A DNA stretch of 53,167 nucleotides from Parvularculaceae bacterium (GCA_021776465.1 JAJFFU010000122.1:1-53167), one strand, 5' to 3'; positions 38,215-47,847 are shown, numbered from the stretch's first letter. The notes: a model not told the origin generated them from the sequence alone. A program made the numbers and translations.

Positions 38215-39825
38215 ATGTCCAGCAAACGCAACGACAATCCTGCCGAATTCGCATGGCGGCGCCCGGCGCCGGCGGCGCGCCGTGTCGCGCTTGTTTTATA
38301 TGCCTGGCAACGCCCGGCGATTTCGTATTTTGCAGCGCTTGTCGCGGCGGCGCCGTTTATCGCTGCGGCCATCCTTGCGCCGGCCCTGCTCAGCCTGTCG
38401 CCAACCGTCGAAATGATTGGACCGATTGCTGATGCGCGCGCTGCGCTCGGCGGTGAAATAAATATCGAAACTGTATCCGCCCCCTTTTACCTGATGACGC
38501 TCATGCTCGGTGATTTGTTCGCCGATACGCCCGGACGCGTGCATCTCGTCGCCAAAGCCATTAGCGCCATGATTGTTGTCGTACCCATGGCGTATTTTTC
38601 CGTTTCCCGTTTGCCGGTTTTTGCTGGCGCGGTAATGACTGCGGGGCTCGCCGGAACGGTCGCGTCGCCATTTGGCGGACCGGCGGAATTTGCGCTGGCG
38701 CTCTTTCTCGTTTGCGGGTTTTGCTTTCTTTCGCCTTGCGCCGATCAGTCAAAAGGACGGGCGCGCTTCGAAGGCATTCTCGCTGGCATCTCACTTTTTG
38801 TGTTGTGGCTCCTCAACCCGGTGTTCTCGCTCGCCGGCTTTGCGGTCCTGTCATTTTGTCCGTTTCTCTCCGGCCCGCACGGGCTGAACCGGTATGCATC
38901 AACGCTGTTGATGTTCGCGATCTGCGCCGGCGTCGCCGAATATTTTGCACCGGGCATGAACGTTGCGCGCGCCGCCGCGGCGTCCGGAACGTTGACCATG
39001 GGCGTCCATTTCGCCGGCGACGAAAGCGCGTTTCGTCTTAGCGGCGTTGCGGTCAGCGCCCTTCTCGTGCTCGCGATGACCGGTATTTTCGGCGGCCGCG
39101 AAAATCGACGCGCAACGCTGACGGCGCTGTTTTTCGGTATCATCTCATTCGCAGCCGCGTGGTTTTCCGGCGCCAATACGCTGCCTGTTTTTGTCTTCGC
39201 TGCCACGATCGCGGCGTTCTCGGTGTCCTCGCCTTTTTACGCCGGGTTGTTCCAGAACCATGATCGCGCCAGCGTCGCCGCAGCCCTCGGCGTTGCCGTA
39301 CTGCCGATGTTCTGGACCGGCGCGATGGCCGCTCATGCTGCGCAACAATTTTCACTTCAGCACCAGACGGCCTTGAACGCGCCGCAAAATATCCGGTCGG
39401 AATTAGCCCTCGTACAGCCGGGCGGCCCGACCATCGCCAACTGGATCGAAGAGGGGCGCTTCTCAACACCGGAAGCGCGCGAGTTACTGGCGCTGGCCCC
39501 GGTCGACCAATCAGCGATGCTGTTAGAAGCAGCCAGCCGCGCGAAAATCATTACGGCGCGCGGACACGAGGTTGCGATCCTGACCGGCGCAGACGCCGCT
39601 TGTGTCATCGCCGATGCCCGCAATTGCCGCGCCGACAGCAATGACGCCGCCGCAAACGCCAGCGTCGTATTCGTTCCCCGCCTGGATCTGGGGCCGGCTG
39701 CGCTTGCCGCGAAAGGGCGCGCCGAAGCGCTGCTCTACACGGAATTCAAGCTGCAGGAAGAAACGCCGTTCTGGGAAATCTGGGTCCGTCGCAATACTTC
39801 CGACGGCGGATTGCTGCGCGGTTAG
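38215..39825 (+). CDS. Polytopic membrane protein of unknown function
   Basis: A 536-residue protein. Residues about 30-375 contain about ten hydrophobic segments, with a first extracytoplasmic loop of about 40 residues (about 65-105). The last 155 residues form a soluble, alpha/beta-looking domain (A-L-V-Q-P-G-G-P-T-I-A-N-W-I-E-E ... F-W-E-I-W-V-R-R). The topology recalls GT-C glycosyltransferases (PMT/ArnT-like) with a periplasmic C-terminal domain, but I do not see an Asp-Glu catalytic loop clearly, so I leave the function open. The start at 38215 follows GGGGAAA; an in-frame GTG lies 9 codons earlier. Confidence 0.7.
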   Translation: MSSKRNDNPAEFAWRRPAPAARRVALVLYAWQRPAISYFAALVAAAPFIAAAILAPALLSLSPTVEMIGPIADARAALGGEINIETVSAPFYLMTLMLGDLFADTPGRVHLVAKAISAMIVVVPMAYFSVSRLPVFAGAVMTAGLAGTVASPFGGPAEFALALFLVCGFCFLSPCADQSKGRARFEGILAGISLFVLWLLNPVFSLAGFAVLSFCPFLSGPHGLNRYASTLLMFAICAGVAEYFAPGMNVARAAAASGTLTMGVHFAGDESAFRLSGVAVSALLVLAMTGIFGGRENRRATLTALFFGIISFAAAWFSGANTLPVFVFAATIAAFSVSSPFYAGLFQNHDRASVAAALGVAVLPMFWTGAMAAHAAQQFSLQHQTALNAPQNIRSELALVQPGGPTIANWIEEGRFSTPEARELLALAPVDQSAMLLEAASRAKIITARGHEVAILTGADAACVIADARNCRADSNDAAANASVVFVPRLDLGPAALAAKGRAEALLYTEFKLQEETPFWEIWVRRNTSDGGLLRG

Positions 39826-39837
39826 AACCGGCGCTGG

Positions 39838-40638
39838 TTACGCGCCCGACGCAATAAAATACGGATTATCAAACCCGCGCTCGCGTTTGTTGTAGCCCAG
39901 TGCTTCGCCGGATGGATGGGCGCAGACTTTGCCGCCAGCGGCCTCGAGCACGGCCTGACCGGCGCCCGTATCCCATTCCATCGTCCGTCCGAACCGCGGA
40001 TAGATGTGGGCCGCGCCTTCCGCAATCAGGCAAAATTTCAATGACGATCCCGCTGCCGCGAAGTCGGCGATGTCCAGCGTTTCAAGAAACGCATCTGTTT
40101 CCGGCGACCGGTGCGACCGGCTGGCAACGGCGATCATCCCTTTCGCGGGAACGGACGCCGCTTTGATTTCGCATCGGTCCGTGATGGCGCCGTCTTTATC
40201 GACAATCACGCGCCACGCGCCGTGGCCGACAACGCCTGCATAAAGTTTACCGGTCACCGGCGTATAAACGACGCCAAGGGCCGGCCTGGTATTGCGGACG
40301 AGCGCGATGTTGACCGTGAATTCCCCGGTGCGGTTTACAAATTCGCGTGTCCCGTCGAGCGGGTCGACGAGAAAGAACTGATCGCCAAAGGTCGGGATAT
40401 GGCCTTCGCTGGCCGCCTCCTCAGCAAGAACGGGAATATCGGGTGCTATATCGCGAAGACCAGCAAGGATAATTTTTTCAGCGCGCTTATCGGCTTCCGT
40501 CACAGGCGAGGCGTCGTCCTTTTGTTCGACGACGAAGTCGCTTTCATAGACTGACATAATGACGGCGCCGGCTTTGATCGCCAGCGCTGTCAGCGCGTCG
40601 CACAGTGCAATGTCTTCGGAAGTGGATTGGTCGCTCAT
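39838..40638 (-). CDS. cysQ: 3'(2'),5'-bisphosphate nucleotidase
   Basis: A 266-residue Mg2+-dependent phosphatase of the inositol monophosphatase superfamily. It removes the 3' phosphate from PAP, recycling the by-product of sulfate assimilation. The metal motif V-D-P-L-D-G-T-R-E-F (about 91-100), the upstream E-E-A-A (about 73-76), S-P-V-T-E-A-D and the C-terminal W-D-T-G-A-G-Q-A-V-L-E-A-A-G-G (about 215-229) are all present. The R-E-F after D-G-T is characteristic of CysQ rather than inositol monophosphatase. It is a single gene converging on the membrane-protein gene. Confidence 0.93.
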   Translation of the reverse strand: MSDQSTSEDIALCDALTALAIKAGAVIMSVYESDFVVEQKDDASPVTEADKRAEKIILAGLRDIAPDIPVLAEEAASEGHIPTFGDQFFLVDPLDGTREFVNRTGEFTVNIALVRNTRPALGVVYTPVTGKLYAGVVGHGAWRVIVDKDGAITDRCEIKAASVPAKGMIAVASRSHRSPETDAFLETLDIADFAAAGSSLKFCLIAEGAAHIYPRFGRTMEWDTGAGQAVLEAAGGKVCAHPSGEALGYNKRERGFDNPYFIASGA

Positions 40639-40703
40639 GGAGCGGCTGATAAGGCCCCGCGCCGCCGCTTGGCAAGCCCGGTCAACCTCAGGTCAGCGCT
40701 AAA

Positions 40704-40928
40704 TTAGCGAAAAGCGACGATCGTGAACGCGGCCGACTGTTTCGGCATGATGCCGGTTGCCGGTATAATGTCCTGAACGATCCAGCCTTCATCAGCGAGT
40801 GCGTTCAGGCGCTCCTGCATGGCCGCCGCCGCGGCCCGCGCATAGTCGCGCTCATTGGCGACAAGCCCAACGGGGCGCCGTTTGGCGTCGCGCCAGCTGA
40901 CATGAAATACGGCAAACTGTTTCGTCAT
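40704..40928 (-). CDS. Conserved-looking small protein of unknown function
   Basis: A 74-residue protein without signal peptide or membrane segment. The sequence suggests a beta-alpha-beta layout: F-A-V-F-H-V-S-W, a long helix (A-R-A-A-A-A-A-M-Q-E-R-L-N-A-L-A-D-E-G), then W-I-V-Q-D-I-I-P and F-T-I-V-A-F. The pattern 'N-A-L-A-D-E-G-W-x-V' is like the L-N-x-L-G-x-E-G-W-E-L motif of small DUF4177-type proteins. This is a weak resemblance. It lies between cysQ and the UDP-glucose dehydrogenase gene. Confidence 0.6.
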   Translation of the reverse strand: MTKQFAVFHVSWRDAKRRPVGLVANERDYARAAAAAMQERLNALADEGWIVQDIIPATGIMPKQSAAFTIVAFR

Positions 40929-41113
40929 GGGACAACGGACCCTTCGCGCCGATATCGGCGGAACTGCTTTGGCTTTATACAGGCAAATGCCGGGCCGTTA
41001 AGGCCCTCGTCGGGCGCCGTTCCGGTGGTGGCCTTTCGGAATAAGGGCGTCTAAACAAAATCCAGCCCGGCGGCCCGCCGCCAGCCGCAACTTAAAGACG
41101 AAAGGCCAGTTTC

Positions 41114-42421
41114 ATGCGCGTTACGATGATTGGAGCCGGTTATGTCGGACTGGTGTCCGGCGCCTGTTTTGCTGATTTCGGTCACGACGTCGTCTGCGTC
41201 GACAAGGACGAAAAGAAAATTCGCAAACTCGAAGACGGTGTCATGCCGATCTACGAGCCGGGCCTTGAGAGCCTCGTCAGGGAAAATGTAAAGGCCGGCC
41301 GGTTGTCTTTCAGCCTCGATCTCGCGGCGTCGACGCCCGATGCCGATGCTGTTTTCATCGCTGTCGGGACGCCGTCGCGGCGCGGCGACGGCTTTGCGGA
41401 CCTCTCTTATGTTTATCAGGCGGCCGAAGAGATCGCCAAAGTCATCAACGGCTATACGGTCATCGTCACCAAATCCACGGTCCCGGTCGGCACCGGCGCC
41501 GAGGTTGAAGCAATCATCAGGCGCACCCGGCCGGATGCAGAATTTTCCGTCGTCTCCAATCCTGAATTCCTGCGCGAAGGCGCCGCGATCAATGATTTCA
41601 AACGACCGGACCGGGTTATCGTCGGGGTCGAAGATGAGGCGTCAGTTGCAGTCATGCGCGAACTTTATCGCCCGCTCTATCTCAACGAAACGCCCGTCGT
41701 CTTCACCAACCGGTCGACATCTGAACTGATCAAATACGCCGCCAATGCGTTTCTTGCGACCAAGATTACCTTCATCAATGAAATGGCCGACATTTGCGAG
41801 AAAGTCGGCGCAAACGTCCAGGAAGTGGCGCGCGGTATCGGTCTTGACGGTCGCATCGGCGGAAAATTCCTGCATGCGGGACCCGGATATGGCGGGTCCT
41901 GTTTTCCGAAAGACACGTTGGCGCTCGTTAAAACCGCACAGACATATGATGCGCCAACGAAGATCGTTGAGGCCGTCGTCGAGATCAATGATCGGCGGAA
42001 AAAGCGAATGGCCGAGCGTGTCGTTGCGGCGTGTGATGGTTCGATCGACGGCAAAACGATTGCTGTCCTTGGCCTCACCTTTAAGCCGAATACAGACGAT
42101 ATGCGCGATTCCCCGTCGCTCGATATCATTCCGGCGCTGCAAGGGAAGGGCGCAAAAATCGCGGCGTTCGATCCCGCCGGTATGGAAGAAGCCGCCGGCC
42201 TTTTGACGGATGTTGATTACAAAGAGGGGCCATACCAGACGCTGGAAGGCGCTGATGCCGTTGTTATCATTACGGAATGGGACGAGTTCCGCGCCCTTGA
42301 TGTTGAGCGGGTCAAGTCACTGATGAAAACGCCCATCATGATCGACCTGCGCAATATTTATCGCGCCGCGGAAATGACAGCGAGCGGTATCGAATATCAT
42401 TCGATTGGCAGACCGACGTAA
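41114..42421 (+). CDS. ugd: UDP-glucose 6-dehydrogenase
   Basis: A 435-residue NAD-dependent dehydrogenase that oxidises UDP-glucose twice to UDP-glucuronate. The NAD motif G-A-G-Y-V-G-L-V (about 7-14), the V-T-K-S-T-V-P-V-G-T segment (about 117-126), the catalytic C263 in G-Y-G-G-S-C-F-P-K-D, and L-T-F-K-P-N-T-D-D-M-R-D-S-P in the C-terminal domain are all present. UDP-glucuronate is used for capsule, exopolysaccharide or lipid A sugars. The epimerase gene at 43165 would take the product to UDP-galacturonate. AAAGGCC precedes the ATG. Confidence 0.94.
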   Translation: MRVTMIGAGYVGLVSGACFADFGHDVVCVDKDEKKIRKLEDGVMPIYEPGLESLVRENVKAGRLSFSLDLAASTPDADAVFIAVGTPSRRGDGFADLSYVYQAAEEIAKVINGYTVIVTKSTVPVGTGAEVEAIIRRTRPDAEFSVVSNPEFLREGAAINDFKRPDRVIVGVEDEASVAVMRELYRPLYLNETPVVFTNRSTSELIKYAANAFLATKITFINEMADICEKVGANVQEVARGIGLDGRIGGKFLHAGPGYGGSCFPKDTLALVKTAQTYDAPTKIVEAVVEINDRRKKRMAERVVAACDGSIDGKTIAVLGLTFKPNTDDMRDSPSLDIIPALQGKGAKIAAFDPAGMEEAAGLLTDVDYKEGPYQTLEGADAVVIITEWDEFRALDVERVKSLMKTPIMIDLRNIYRAAEMTASGIEYHSIGRPT

Positions 42422-42440
42422 AAAAAGGTGCAGGTGGGCG

Positions 42441-42458
42441 AAACCGGCTGGCCGGTTT
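42441..42458. terminator. Possible hairpin between convergent genes
   Basis: An 8-bp perfect inverted repeat (AAACCGGC / GCCGGTTT) with a minimal centre lies between the convergent dehydrogenase and DUF4174-like genes. A run of A lies at 42420-42426, which as T would follow on the minus strand, but 14 bases away. It is a weak terminator candidate. Confidence 0.3.
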
Positions 42459-42476
42459 AAGGGCGCAACCGCCTAA

Positions 42477-42992
42477 TCAGGCAGCGCGCAGTTTTTTCAG
42501 CACTTTGGATTTGCGAGCGCGGCTTTGCGGCTCGCCGGGAACGACAATCTTTATCTGCGCTTGCCGGAGAATATCGGCGGTCAGCATGGGCGCTTCGCCG
42601 CGAAACTGCGTTTTGCCGTCCGGGTCCACATAAATAATATTAAACCCCGGACCGGCCGCAATCGCGTGGCGCAAAAGGGCCGGATCGAGCCAGTCGAGCG
42701 GTTCGCCATTTTTGCGCGGCGTTTCTTCGCCGTAGAGCTCCATGACGATAACATCATCGCGGATGAGCGCTGGAATGGCCGGCTTCAAGAGGCGTCGTTG
42801 CATCCGGCAAGCCTGATGGTTCGCTGCCGGACCGACAATAAAAAGCGTATTTTTCGGCGTAAACTTTCGCACCGCCTCGGTCTTGCGCAGGCTGGCCGTA
42901 ACTTCAGCGGCAAAATTCGGGCGCACGGACATGATCGCAGCGATGCCGCCGACGATCAGGCAGATAGCGATGATGAAAAGCGAAAAACCCAT
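42477..42992 (-). CDS. Membrane-anchored DUF4174-like protein
   Basis: A 171-residue protein with one N-terminal membrane segment (F-S-L-F-I-I-A-I-C-L-I-V-G-G-I-A-A-I). The soluble part follows a thioredoxin-like order of strands: N-T-L-F-I-V-G, Q-A-C-R-M-Q-R-R-L-L, V-I-V-M-E-L-Y-G-E, and F-N-I-I-Y-V-D-P-D-G-K-T-Q-F-R. This fits DUF4174, a thioredoxin-fold-like family of unknown function. The redox C-x-x-C motif is absent, as in that family. The C-terminus is basic. Confidence 0.6.
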   Translation of the reverse strand: MGFSLFIIAICLIVGGIAAIMSVRPNFAAEVTASLRKTEAVRKFTPKNTLFIVGPAANHQACRMQRRLLKPAIPALIRDDVIVMELYGEETPRKNGEPLDWLDPALLRHAIAAGPGFNIIYVDPDGKTQFRGEAPMLTADILRQAQIKIVVPGEPQSRARKSKVLKKLRAA

Positions 42993-43164
42993 TGTAGCCT
43001 AAATTTATGGTAACGATGTTTCAGCTGCGTTAAGGCGCTGGCGCAAAAAGGCGCCAATTGGACGGGGACGATGCAACTCACTTGCCATACGGTCCCCCCA
43101 TACGGCCCCCGCGGGCGAAAAATGTATTAAAGCCTGTTAACTATTTTACGAATTGATCCCGAAC

Positions 43165-44136
43165 TCAGAATGGCTGGTCGAGACTGAGGCGCCATGCGGC
43201 AAAGCGCTTAATTCCTTCCGCCAGCGAAACAGACGGCGCGTAACCAAGCTCGTCGCGGGCGCGGCCGATATCGGCCCAGGTGCGCTCCACGTCGCCGGGC
43301 TGCATCGGTTTCATGATCTTTTCGGTAGTTTTCCCCAGCTCGGTCTCAAGTAGGGAAACGAGGGTCATCAACTCTTCGGGCTGATCATTTCCGAGATTGA
43401 ATATCCGATGAAAATGATGATCGGCCCCCGGCGGGCGGTCATGGGCGGCGATAACGCCTTTCACGATATCGTCGACATAGGTGAAATCGCGGCCCATAGC
43501 GCCATTGTTGTAGATGTCGATGGGCGCGCCGCTCAGGATTTTTTCGGTGAAAATCCAATAGGCCATGTCCGGTCGGCCCCATGGTCCGTATACGGTGAAA
43601 AAGCGAAGGCCTGTCTGCGGCAAGGCGTAGAGCCGCGCATAAGACGCCGACATCGCCTCATTTGCCTTCTTGGTCGCGCCGTATAGCGAGACAGGCGCGT
43701 GCGTTGGATCGGTCTCGCTGAACGGCGTTTTCGTATTGGCGCCGTACACCGACGATGACGATGCGTATGTCAGATGCTCAACCTTGCGTTGGCGTGCAAG
43801 TTCAATGACCGAAAGATGGCCGTCGAGATTTGATTTTCCGTAGTCGAACGGATGGGTGATCGAGTGACGCACGCCCGCCTGCGCCGCGAGATGAATGATC
43901 GCTGAAAACTTTATGCCGGTCAGTGCAGCGGTCAGTTCCTGGTAATTCGAAATATCGGCCTTGATGAATTTAAAATTCGACGCGGCGCCGATGCGATCAA
44001 GGCGCGCGCGTTTCAGCGCCGGGGAATAATAGGCGTTGAGATTATCAATGCCGATCACCTGGTCGCCGCGCGCCGTCAGGGCGCGCGCGGTCTCTGATCC
44101 GATAAAGCCGGCGGCGCCGGTCACGAGTATGGTCAT
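43165..44136 (-). CDS. UDP-glucuronate 4-epimerase-like NAD-dependent epimerase
   Basis: A 323-residue extended short-chain dehydrogenase. The NAD motif G-A-A-G-F-I-G-S (about 7-14), N-L-N-A-Y-Y-S-P-A-L-K-R-A-R-L (about 32-46, the form typical of UDP-glucuronate 4-epimerases) and the catalytic S-L-Y-G-A-T-K-K (Tyr and Lys) are present, with S-S-S-S-V-Y-G upstream. F-T-Y-V-D-D-I-V and Y-G-P-W-G-R-P-D-M-A follow. It would make UDP-galacturonate from the product of the dehydrogenase at 41114, for surface polysaccharide. The two genes are on opposite strands about 0.7 kb apart. Confidence 0.88.
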   Translation of the reverse strand: MTILVTGAAGFIGSETARALTARGDQVIGIDNLNAYYSPALKRARLDRIGAASNFKFIKADISNYQELTAALTGIKFSAIIHLAAQAGVRHSITHPFDYGKSNLDGHLSVIELARQRKVEHLTYASSSSVYGANTKTPFSETDPTHAPVSLYGATKKANEAMSASYARLYALPQTGLRFFTVYGPWGRPDMAYWIFTEKILSGAPIDIYNNGAMGRDFTYVDDIVKGVIAAHDRPPGADHHFHRIFNLGNDQPEELMTLVSLLETELGKTTEKIMKPMQPGDVERTWADIGRARDELGYAPSVSLAEGIKRFAAWRLSLDQPF

Positions 44137-44192
44137 CGATGCAAACTAATCATGATATGAATGGACGATAGCGACTATGCGCAAAGCAAACG

Positions 44193-45545
44193 TTACGAAG
44201 ACGACAAACTAGACGCCGAAAGGGCTTCTTCATAGAGCCCGGCGGGAAGTGTCCGGCCTCGTTGGACCATGACCGCGCCAATCAGGAACATCGCGCTGCC
44301 GACGCCTGCAAAGACAAGCGTCGGATCAACGCCGTTTCCCGTAACGGCCAATATCGACAATGAGCCGGGGATGGCGAAGGCGGCGTTTGAAAAGATGCTG
44401 GCGGCGAGGATGCGGGCGCGGATCGGGGCTGGGGCGCGCCGTTGCATCGCTGCCTGTAACGGCGCGATGTAAACGCCAGAAAAGGCCGACGTCGCCACGA
44501 ATAAAAGGACAAGCGTAACGCCTGCGGTCGATGAAAAGAGCCCGTTCAGGGAAAGCGGCGCCGCCGGTGTCCCGGCCGCAAGGGGGGTCACAAAGACGAT
44601 CGCAAAGCTCATGAAACCGGCGCCAATAATCCCCGCTGTCGAAAACCTGAAGCCTGTGCGTCCTTTCGCAAGGCTCGCGGCGCCCACCGCGCCGATCATC
44701 GCGCCGATGGCGAAGAGCCCGTTTAGCGCCGCCCAGACAAGCGGGTCGGCGTGCAGCGCGTCGCGGCCGTAGAGCGGCACGGCGACGGTTACCGCCGTCG
44801 ACAAAAAATAGAAAACGCCGACGCCGATCAGTGTCGGGCCGACACCGCGTGAGCCGAACGCCAGACGAAACATAGAGACCGTCTGTGCCGGGGCATTGAA
44901 ACTTAGTTTCAGAGTCGGATCATTCGCCGCCGCGAACGGCGTGTTGAGCGATGCGAGCCAGCCGATAAGCGCTGCGCTCACAAGCGCAACGCCGACAGCG
45001 CCGCCGCCATTTTCCCGGACGATCAAAATACTGCCAACCGTGTATCCGAGCAGGATAAACGTAAAGAGGCCAGCGTTGCATAAGCCGTTGCCGCGCACGA
45101 GTTCGTCCGCGTGAAGATATTTCGGCATGGCGCCCACTCGCACCGGCGAGAAGAACGCAGACTGCGCGCCCATCGCAAAAAGCATGGCGATGGCGAGCAT
45201 GCCGTTGCCAAATGTGAACGCAAGTGCGGCGACGCTCATCAGCACAATTTCCATGAACTTTGTGCGCCGGAACATCATTGATGTCTCGTATTTATCGGCG
45301 AGTTGTCCGGAGACGGACGAGAACAGCAAGATCGCGAGCGGCAGGAGGGCGCCGATATAGGGGATCGCATTGTCGGCGTTGGCGAAAAACGGCACCGAGA
45401 TGATGCCGGCGGGAATGCCAATCAGCAGCGCCTGGCGCAGGGTGTTGTCGGCGAGCGTGCCAAAGGACAGGGCGACCCACATTGGAAAGAAGCGACGTTG
45501 GAAGAATAGCGGCAAACGGGAGGCCGGCTGTGCGGCGTCGGTCAT
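44193..45545 (-). CDS. MFS transporter
   Basis: A 450-residue membrane protein of the major facilitator superfamily with about 12 hydrophobic helices. The conserved loop between helices 2 and 3 reads G-Q-L-A-D-K-Y-E-T (about 83-91), near the G-x-L-a-D-r-x-G-r-k pattern. The layout and the F-S-P-V-R-V-G-A-M-P-K-Y segment (about 130-141) resemble the LplT group (lysophospholipid transporters), without the acyltransferase domain. Start ATG 45545 is 12 codons inside a longer open frame and directly precedes T-D-A-A-Q-P-A-S-R-L. The substrate is unknown. Confidence 0.87.
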   Translation of the reverse strand: MTDAAQPASRLPLFFQRRFFPMWVALSFGTLADNTLRQALLIGIPAGIISVPFFANADNAIPYIGALLPLAILLFSSVSGQLADKYETSMMFRRTKFMEIVLMSVAALAFTFGNGMLAIAMLFAMGAQSAFFSPVRVGAMPKYLHADELVRGNGLCNAGLFTFILLGYTVGSILIVRENGGGAVGVALVSAALIGWLASLNTPFAAANDPTLKLSFNAPAQTVSMFRLAFGSRGVGPTLIGVGVFYFLSTAVTVAVPLYGRDALHADPLVWAALNGLFAIGAMIGAVGAASLAKGRTGFRFSTAGIIGAGFMSFAIVFVTPLAAGTPAAPLSLNGLFSSTAGVTLVLLFVATSAFSGVYIAPLQAAMQRRAPAPIRARILAASIFSNAAFAIPGSLSILAVTGNGVDPTLVFAGVGSAMFLIGAVMVQRGRTLPAGLYEEALSASSLSSS

Positions 45546-45811
45546 GAGGGCGTCCCCGCACGCCGGGCGGCGATGATCCAATGGCCAATGGGCCCTGAAT
45601 GTTTCGGCGCTTGAAAAAGGGCGCTTTTGGCGGCTGACATTTTTGGATTCTCACTGTGTTCGCAGAAAATGGCTATCGGCCGCCTCGGCAATGAAATCAA
45701 TGGATTGCAACCGCGGGGGTGATGGCTATATACCGCGGAGCCGTGGCGGCGGAGGAAATCTGGCCGCAATCTGTCGCCTGCCGACAAATTCCCGAGGAGA
45801 GGAATATTTCC

Positions 45812-46144
45812 ATGTTTATTTCGCCCGCTTATGCGCAAGCTGGAGAGGCTTCAACGCAGAGTGTCATTATGCAGTTGGCGCCGCTGGTCTTCATTTTCGT
45901 CATTTTTTACTTCCTGCTGATCCGGCCGCAGATGACCGCCCGCAAGAAGCATCAGGAAATGGTCTCCAATGTCCGGCGCGGCGACACGGTCGTGACCGCT
46001 GGCGGCATTATCGGCAAAGTCACCAAAGTCCTGGAGGGCGAAGAAGTGATGGTCGAGCTTGCCGACAAGGTTACGGTCAAGGTTGTAAAATCAACACTGA
46101 CCGATGTGCGCAATAAACCCGAGCCCGCCGCAAACGATTCCTGA
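45812..46144 (+). CDS. yajC: Sec translocon accessory subunit YajC
   Basis: A 110-residue single-pass membrane protein. The N-terminus M-F-I-S-P-A-Y-A-Q and the membrane helix P-L-V-F-I-F-V-I-F-Y-F-L-L-I-R-P-Q (about 24-40) are typical, then K-K-H-Q-E-M-V-S-N-V-R-R-G-D-T-V-V-T-A-G-G-I as in all YajC. It forms part of the SecDF-YajC complex, which supports protein export. GAGGAGAGG lies upstream of the ATG. It is the first gene of the yajC-secD-secF run. Confidence 0.96.
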   Translation: MFISPAYAQAGEASTQSVIMQLAPLVFIFVIFYFLLIRPQMTARKKHQEMVSNVRRGDTVVTAGGIIGKVTKVLEGEEVMVELADKVTVKVVKSTLTDVRNKPEPAANDS

Positions 46145-46202
46145 TCGCAGCGGCCGTCCGGGCGGCGCGCGCTAAATCGTCAAACGCTAGACAGTTCATC
46201 TC

Positions 46203-47834
46203 ATGCTTCATTTTAATAAATCTCAAACCGCCGGGATCATCGGGCTTGTCTTGCTCGGGATTTTATTCGCGCTCCCGAATTTCCTGAATGATGAAACGCG
46301 GGCGAGCATGCCCGGCTTTGCACCGAAATCGACGATCAATCTCGGGCTTGATCTGCAAGGCGGCTCTTATCTTCTGCTCGGCGTTGATACGGAAAAAGTG
46401 ATCGACGACCGCATGCGGTCAATCATGTCCGACATCCGGCGGGAGATGCGCCCTAATCGCGGCGCCGGGCGAGAACGCATTTCGATCAACAATCTCACCT
46501 ATGATGATGCAGCGGCGCATATAACATTGCGCGTCGCCGAAGCCGGCGACTTTGACGCTGCGCGGGACCGCGTGCGTGATGTAACGCGAAGCGGCGCCGG
46601 TGCGCTCGGGCTGGGCATCAGACCTTACACGGTGACTGCCGAAGACGGTCGCATTGTCATTGCCATGACGCCGGAAGCGGAGCGCCAGTTTTCGTCCGAG
46701 GCCGTGCGCGACTCAATTGAAGTCGTCCGACGGCGGATCGACCCAGCCGGTAACAAGGAAGTCGTCATCGCGCCGCAAGGCGTTGACCGCATCGTGGTGC
46801 AGGTGCCGGGCGACGATGATCCGGAGGCCTTGAAGGCGATCATCAACCGTACGGGCCAATTGTCCTTTCACGCCGCAGACTTGACCGTCAATCCGTCAGA
46901 CGCCGCCTCCGGACTGTTGCCGCCGGGGCGCATCCTGGTTCCCTATTCAGCGCTCGAAGGGACGGGACGCCCGCCCATGGTGCTGGTTGAGGATCCGGAA
47001 ATCACCGGCGACATGGTGAACAACGCATCCGCAACGCAAAGTTCAGATGGTCCGGGTTTTCAGATTAATTTTGAATTCGACAGTCGCGGCGCCCGTCGTT
47101 TTGCCGATTATACGCGAAACAATATCGGACAGGTTTTTGCGATCGTACTCGACAATGAGATCATCTCGGCGCCAACAATTCAAAGCGCGATCACGCAAGG
47201 GTCAGGGCGTATTACCGGCGACTTTACGCCGGCCGAAGCAAGCGACACGGCGCTGCTTATCCGTTCCGGTGCGCTGCCGGCGGAGCTTACGACGCTGGAG
47301 CAGCGTTCGGTCGGTCCGCAGTTGGGACAAGACTCCATCGAGGCGGGCGCTAAAGCGCTGATCATCGGCTTTATCGCGGTGATCATTTACATGGTTATCA
47401 GCTATGGCCGGTTCGGGATCTACGCTGACATCGCGTTGATCGCCAATGTCATTCTGATCGCCGGCGCCCTGTCGCTGATGGGCTCGACACTGACACTGCC
47501 GGGCATTGCGGGCATCGTTCTGACCATCGGCATGGCGGTTGATGCAAACGTTTTGATCTTTGAGCGCATTCGCGAAGAATTGGCTGCCGGCAAAACGCCC
47601 ATTATTGCAGCAGAGCTCGGCTATCAAAAAGCATGGTCGGCGATCCTAGATGCGAACGTAACAACATTTCTGGCGGCGCTGATTATGTTCCAACTGGGCG
47701 CAGGGCCCGTGCGCGGCTTTGCGATCACGCTCGCGGTCGGTGTCGCGACGTCGGTGTTCACTGCCTATGTGCTGACGCGATTGCTTGCGGGCGGGTATCT
47801 GCTCTCCAAGCGTCCGCAACAACTGGCGTTATAG
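46203..47834 (+). CDS. secD: Protein translocase subunit SecD
   Basis: A 543-residue membrane protein. One N-terminal helix is followed by a large periplasmic region with L-D-L-Q-G-G-S-Y-L-L-L (about 48-58) and the P1-type fold, then five helices with the family motif A-V-D-A-N-V-L-I-F-E-R-I-R-E-E (about 442-456). SecD with SecF uses the proton motive force to pull proteins across the inner membrane. It starts 58 bp after yajC and is followed by secF after 13 bp, so the three are one operon. Confidence 0.96.
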   Translation: MLHFNKSQTAGIIGLVLLGILFALPNFLNDETRASMPGFAPKSTINLGLDLQGGSYLLLGVDTEKVIDDRMRSIMSDIRREMRPNRGAGRERISINNLTYDDAAAHITLRVAEAGDFDAARDRVRDVTRSGAGALGLGIRPYTVTAEDGRIVIAMTPEAERQFSSEAVRDSIEVVRRRIDPAGNKEVVIAPQGVDRIVVQVPGDDDPEALKAIINRTGQLSFHAADLTVNPSDAASGLLPPGRILVPYSALEGTGRPPMVLVEDPEITGDMVNNASATQSSDGPGFQINFEFDSRGARRFADYTRNNIGQVFAIVLDNEIISAPTIQSAITQGSGRITGDFTPAEASDTALLIRSGALPAELTTLEQRSVGPQLGQDSIEAGAKALIIGFIAVIIYMVISYGRFGIYADIALIANVILIAGALSLMGSTLTLPGIAGIVLTIGMAVDANVLIFERIREELAAGKTPIIAAELGYQKAWSAILDANVTTFLAALIMFQLGAGPVRGFAITLAVGVATSVFTAYVLTRLLAGGYLLSKRPQQLAL

Positions 47835-47847
47835 GGGCGCTCAAATC

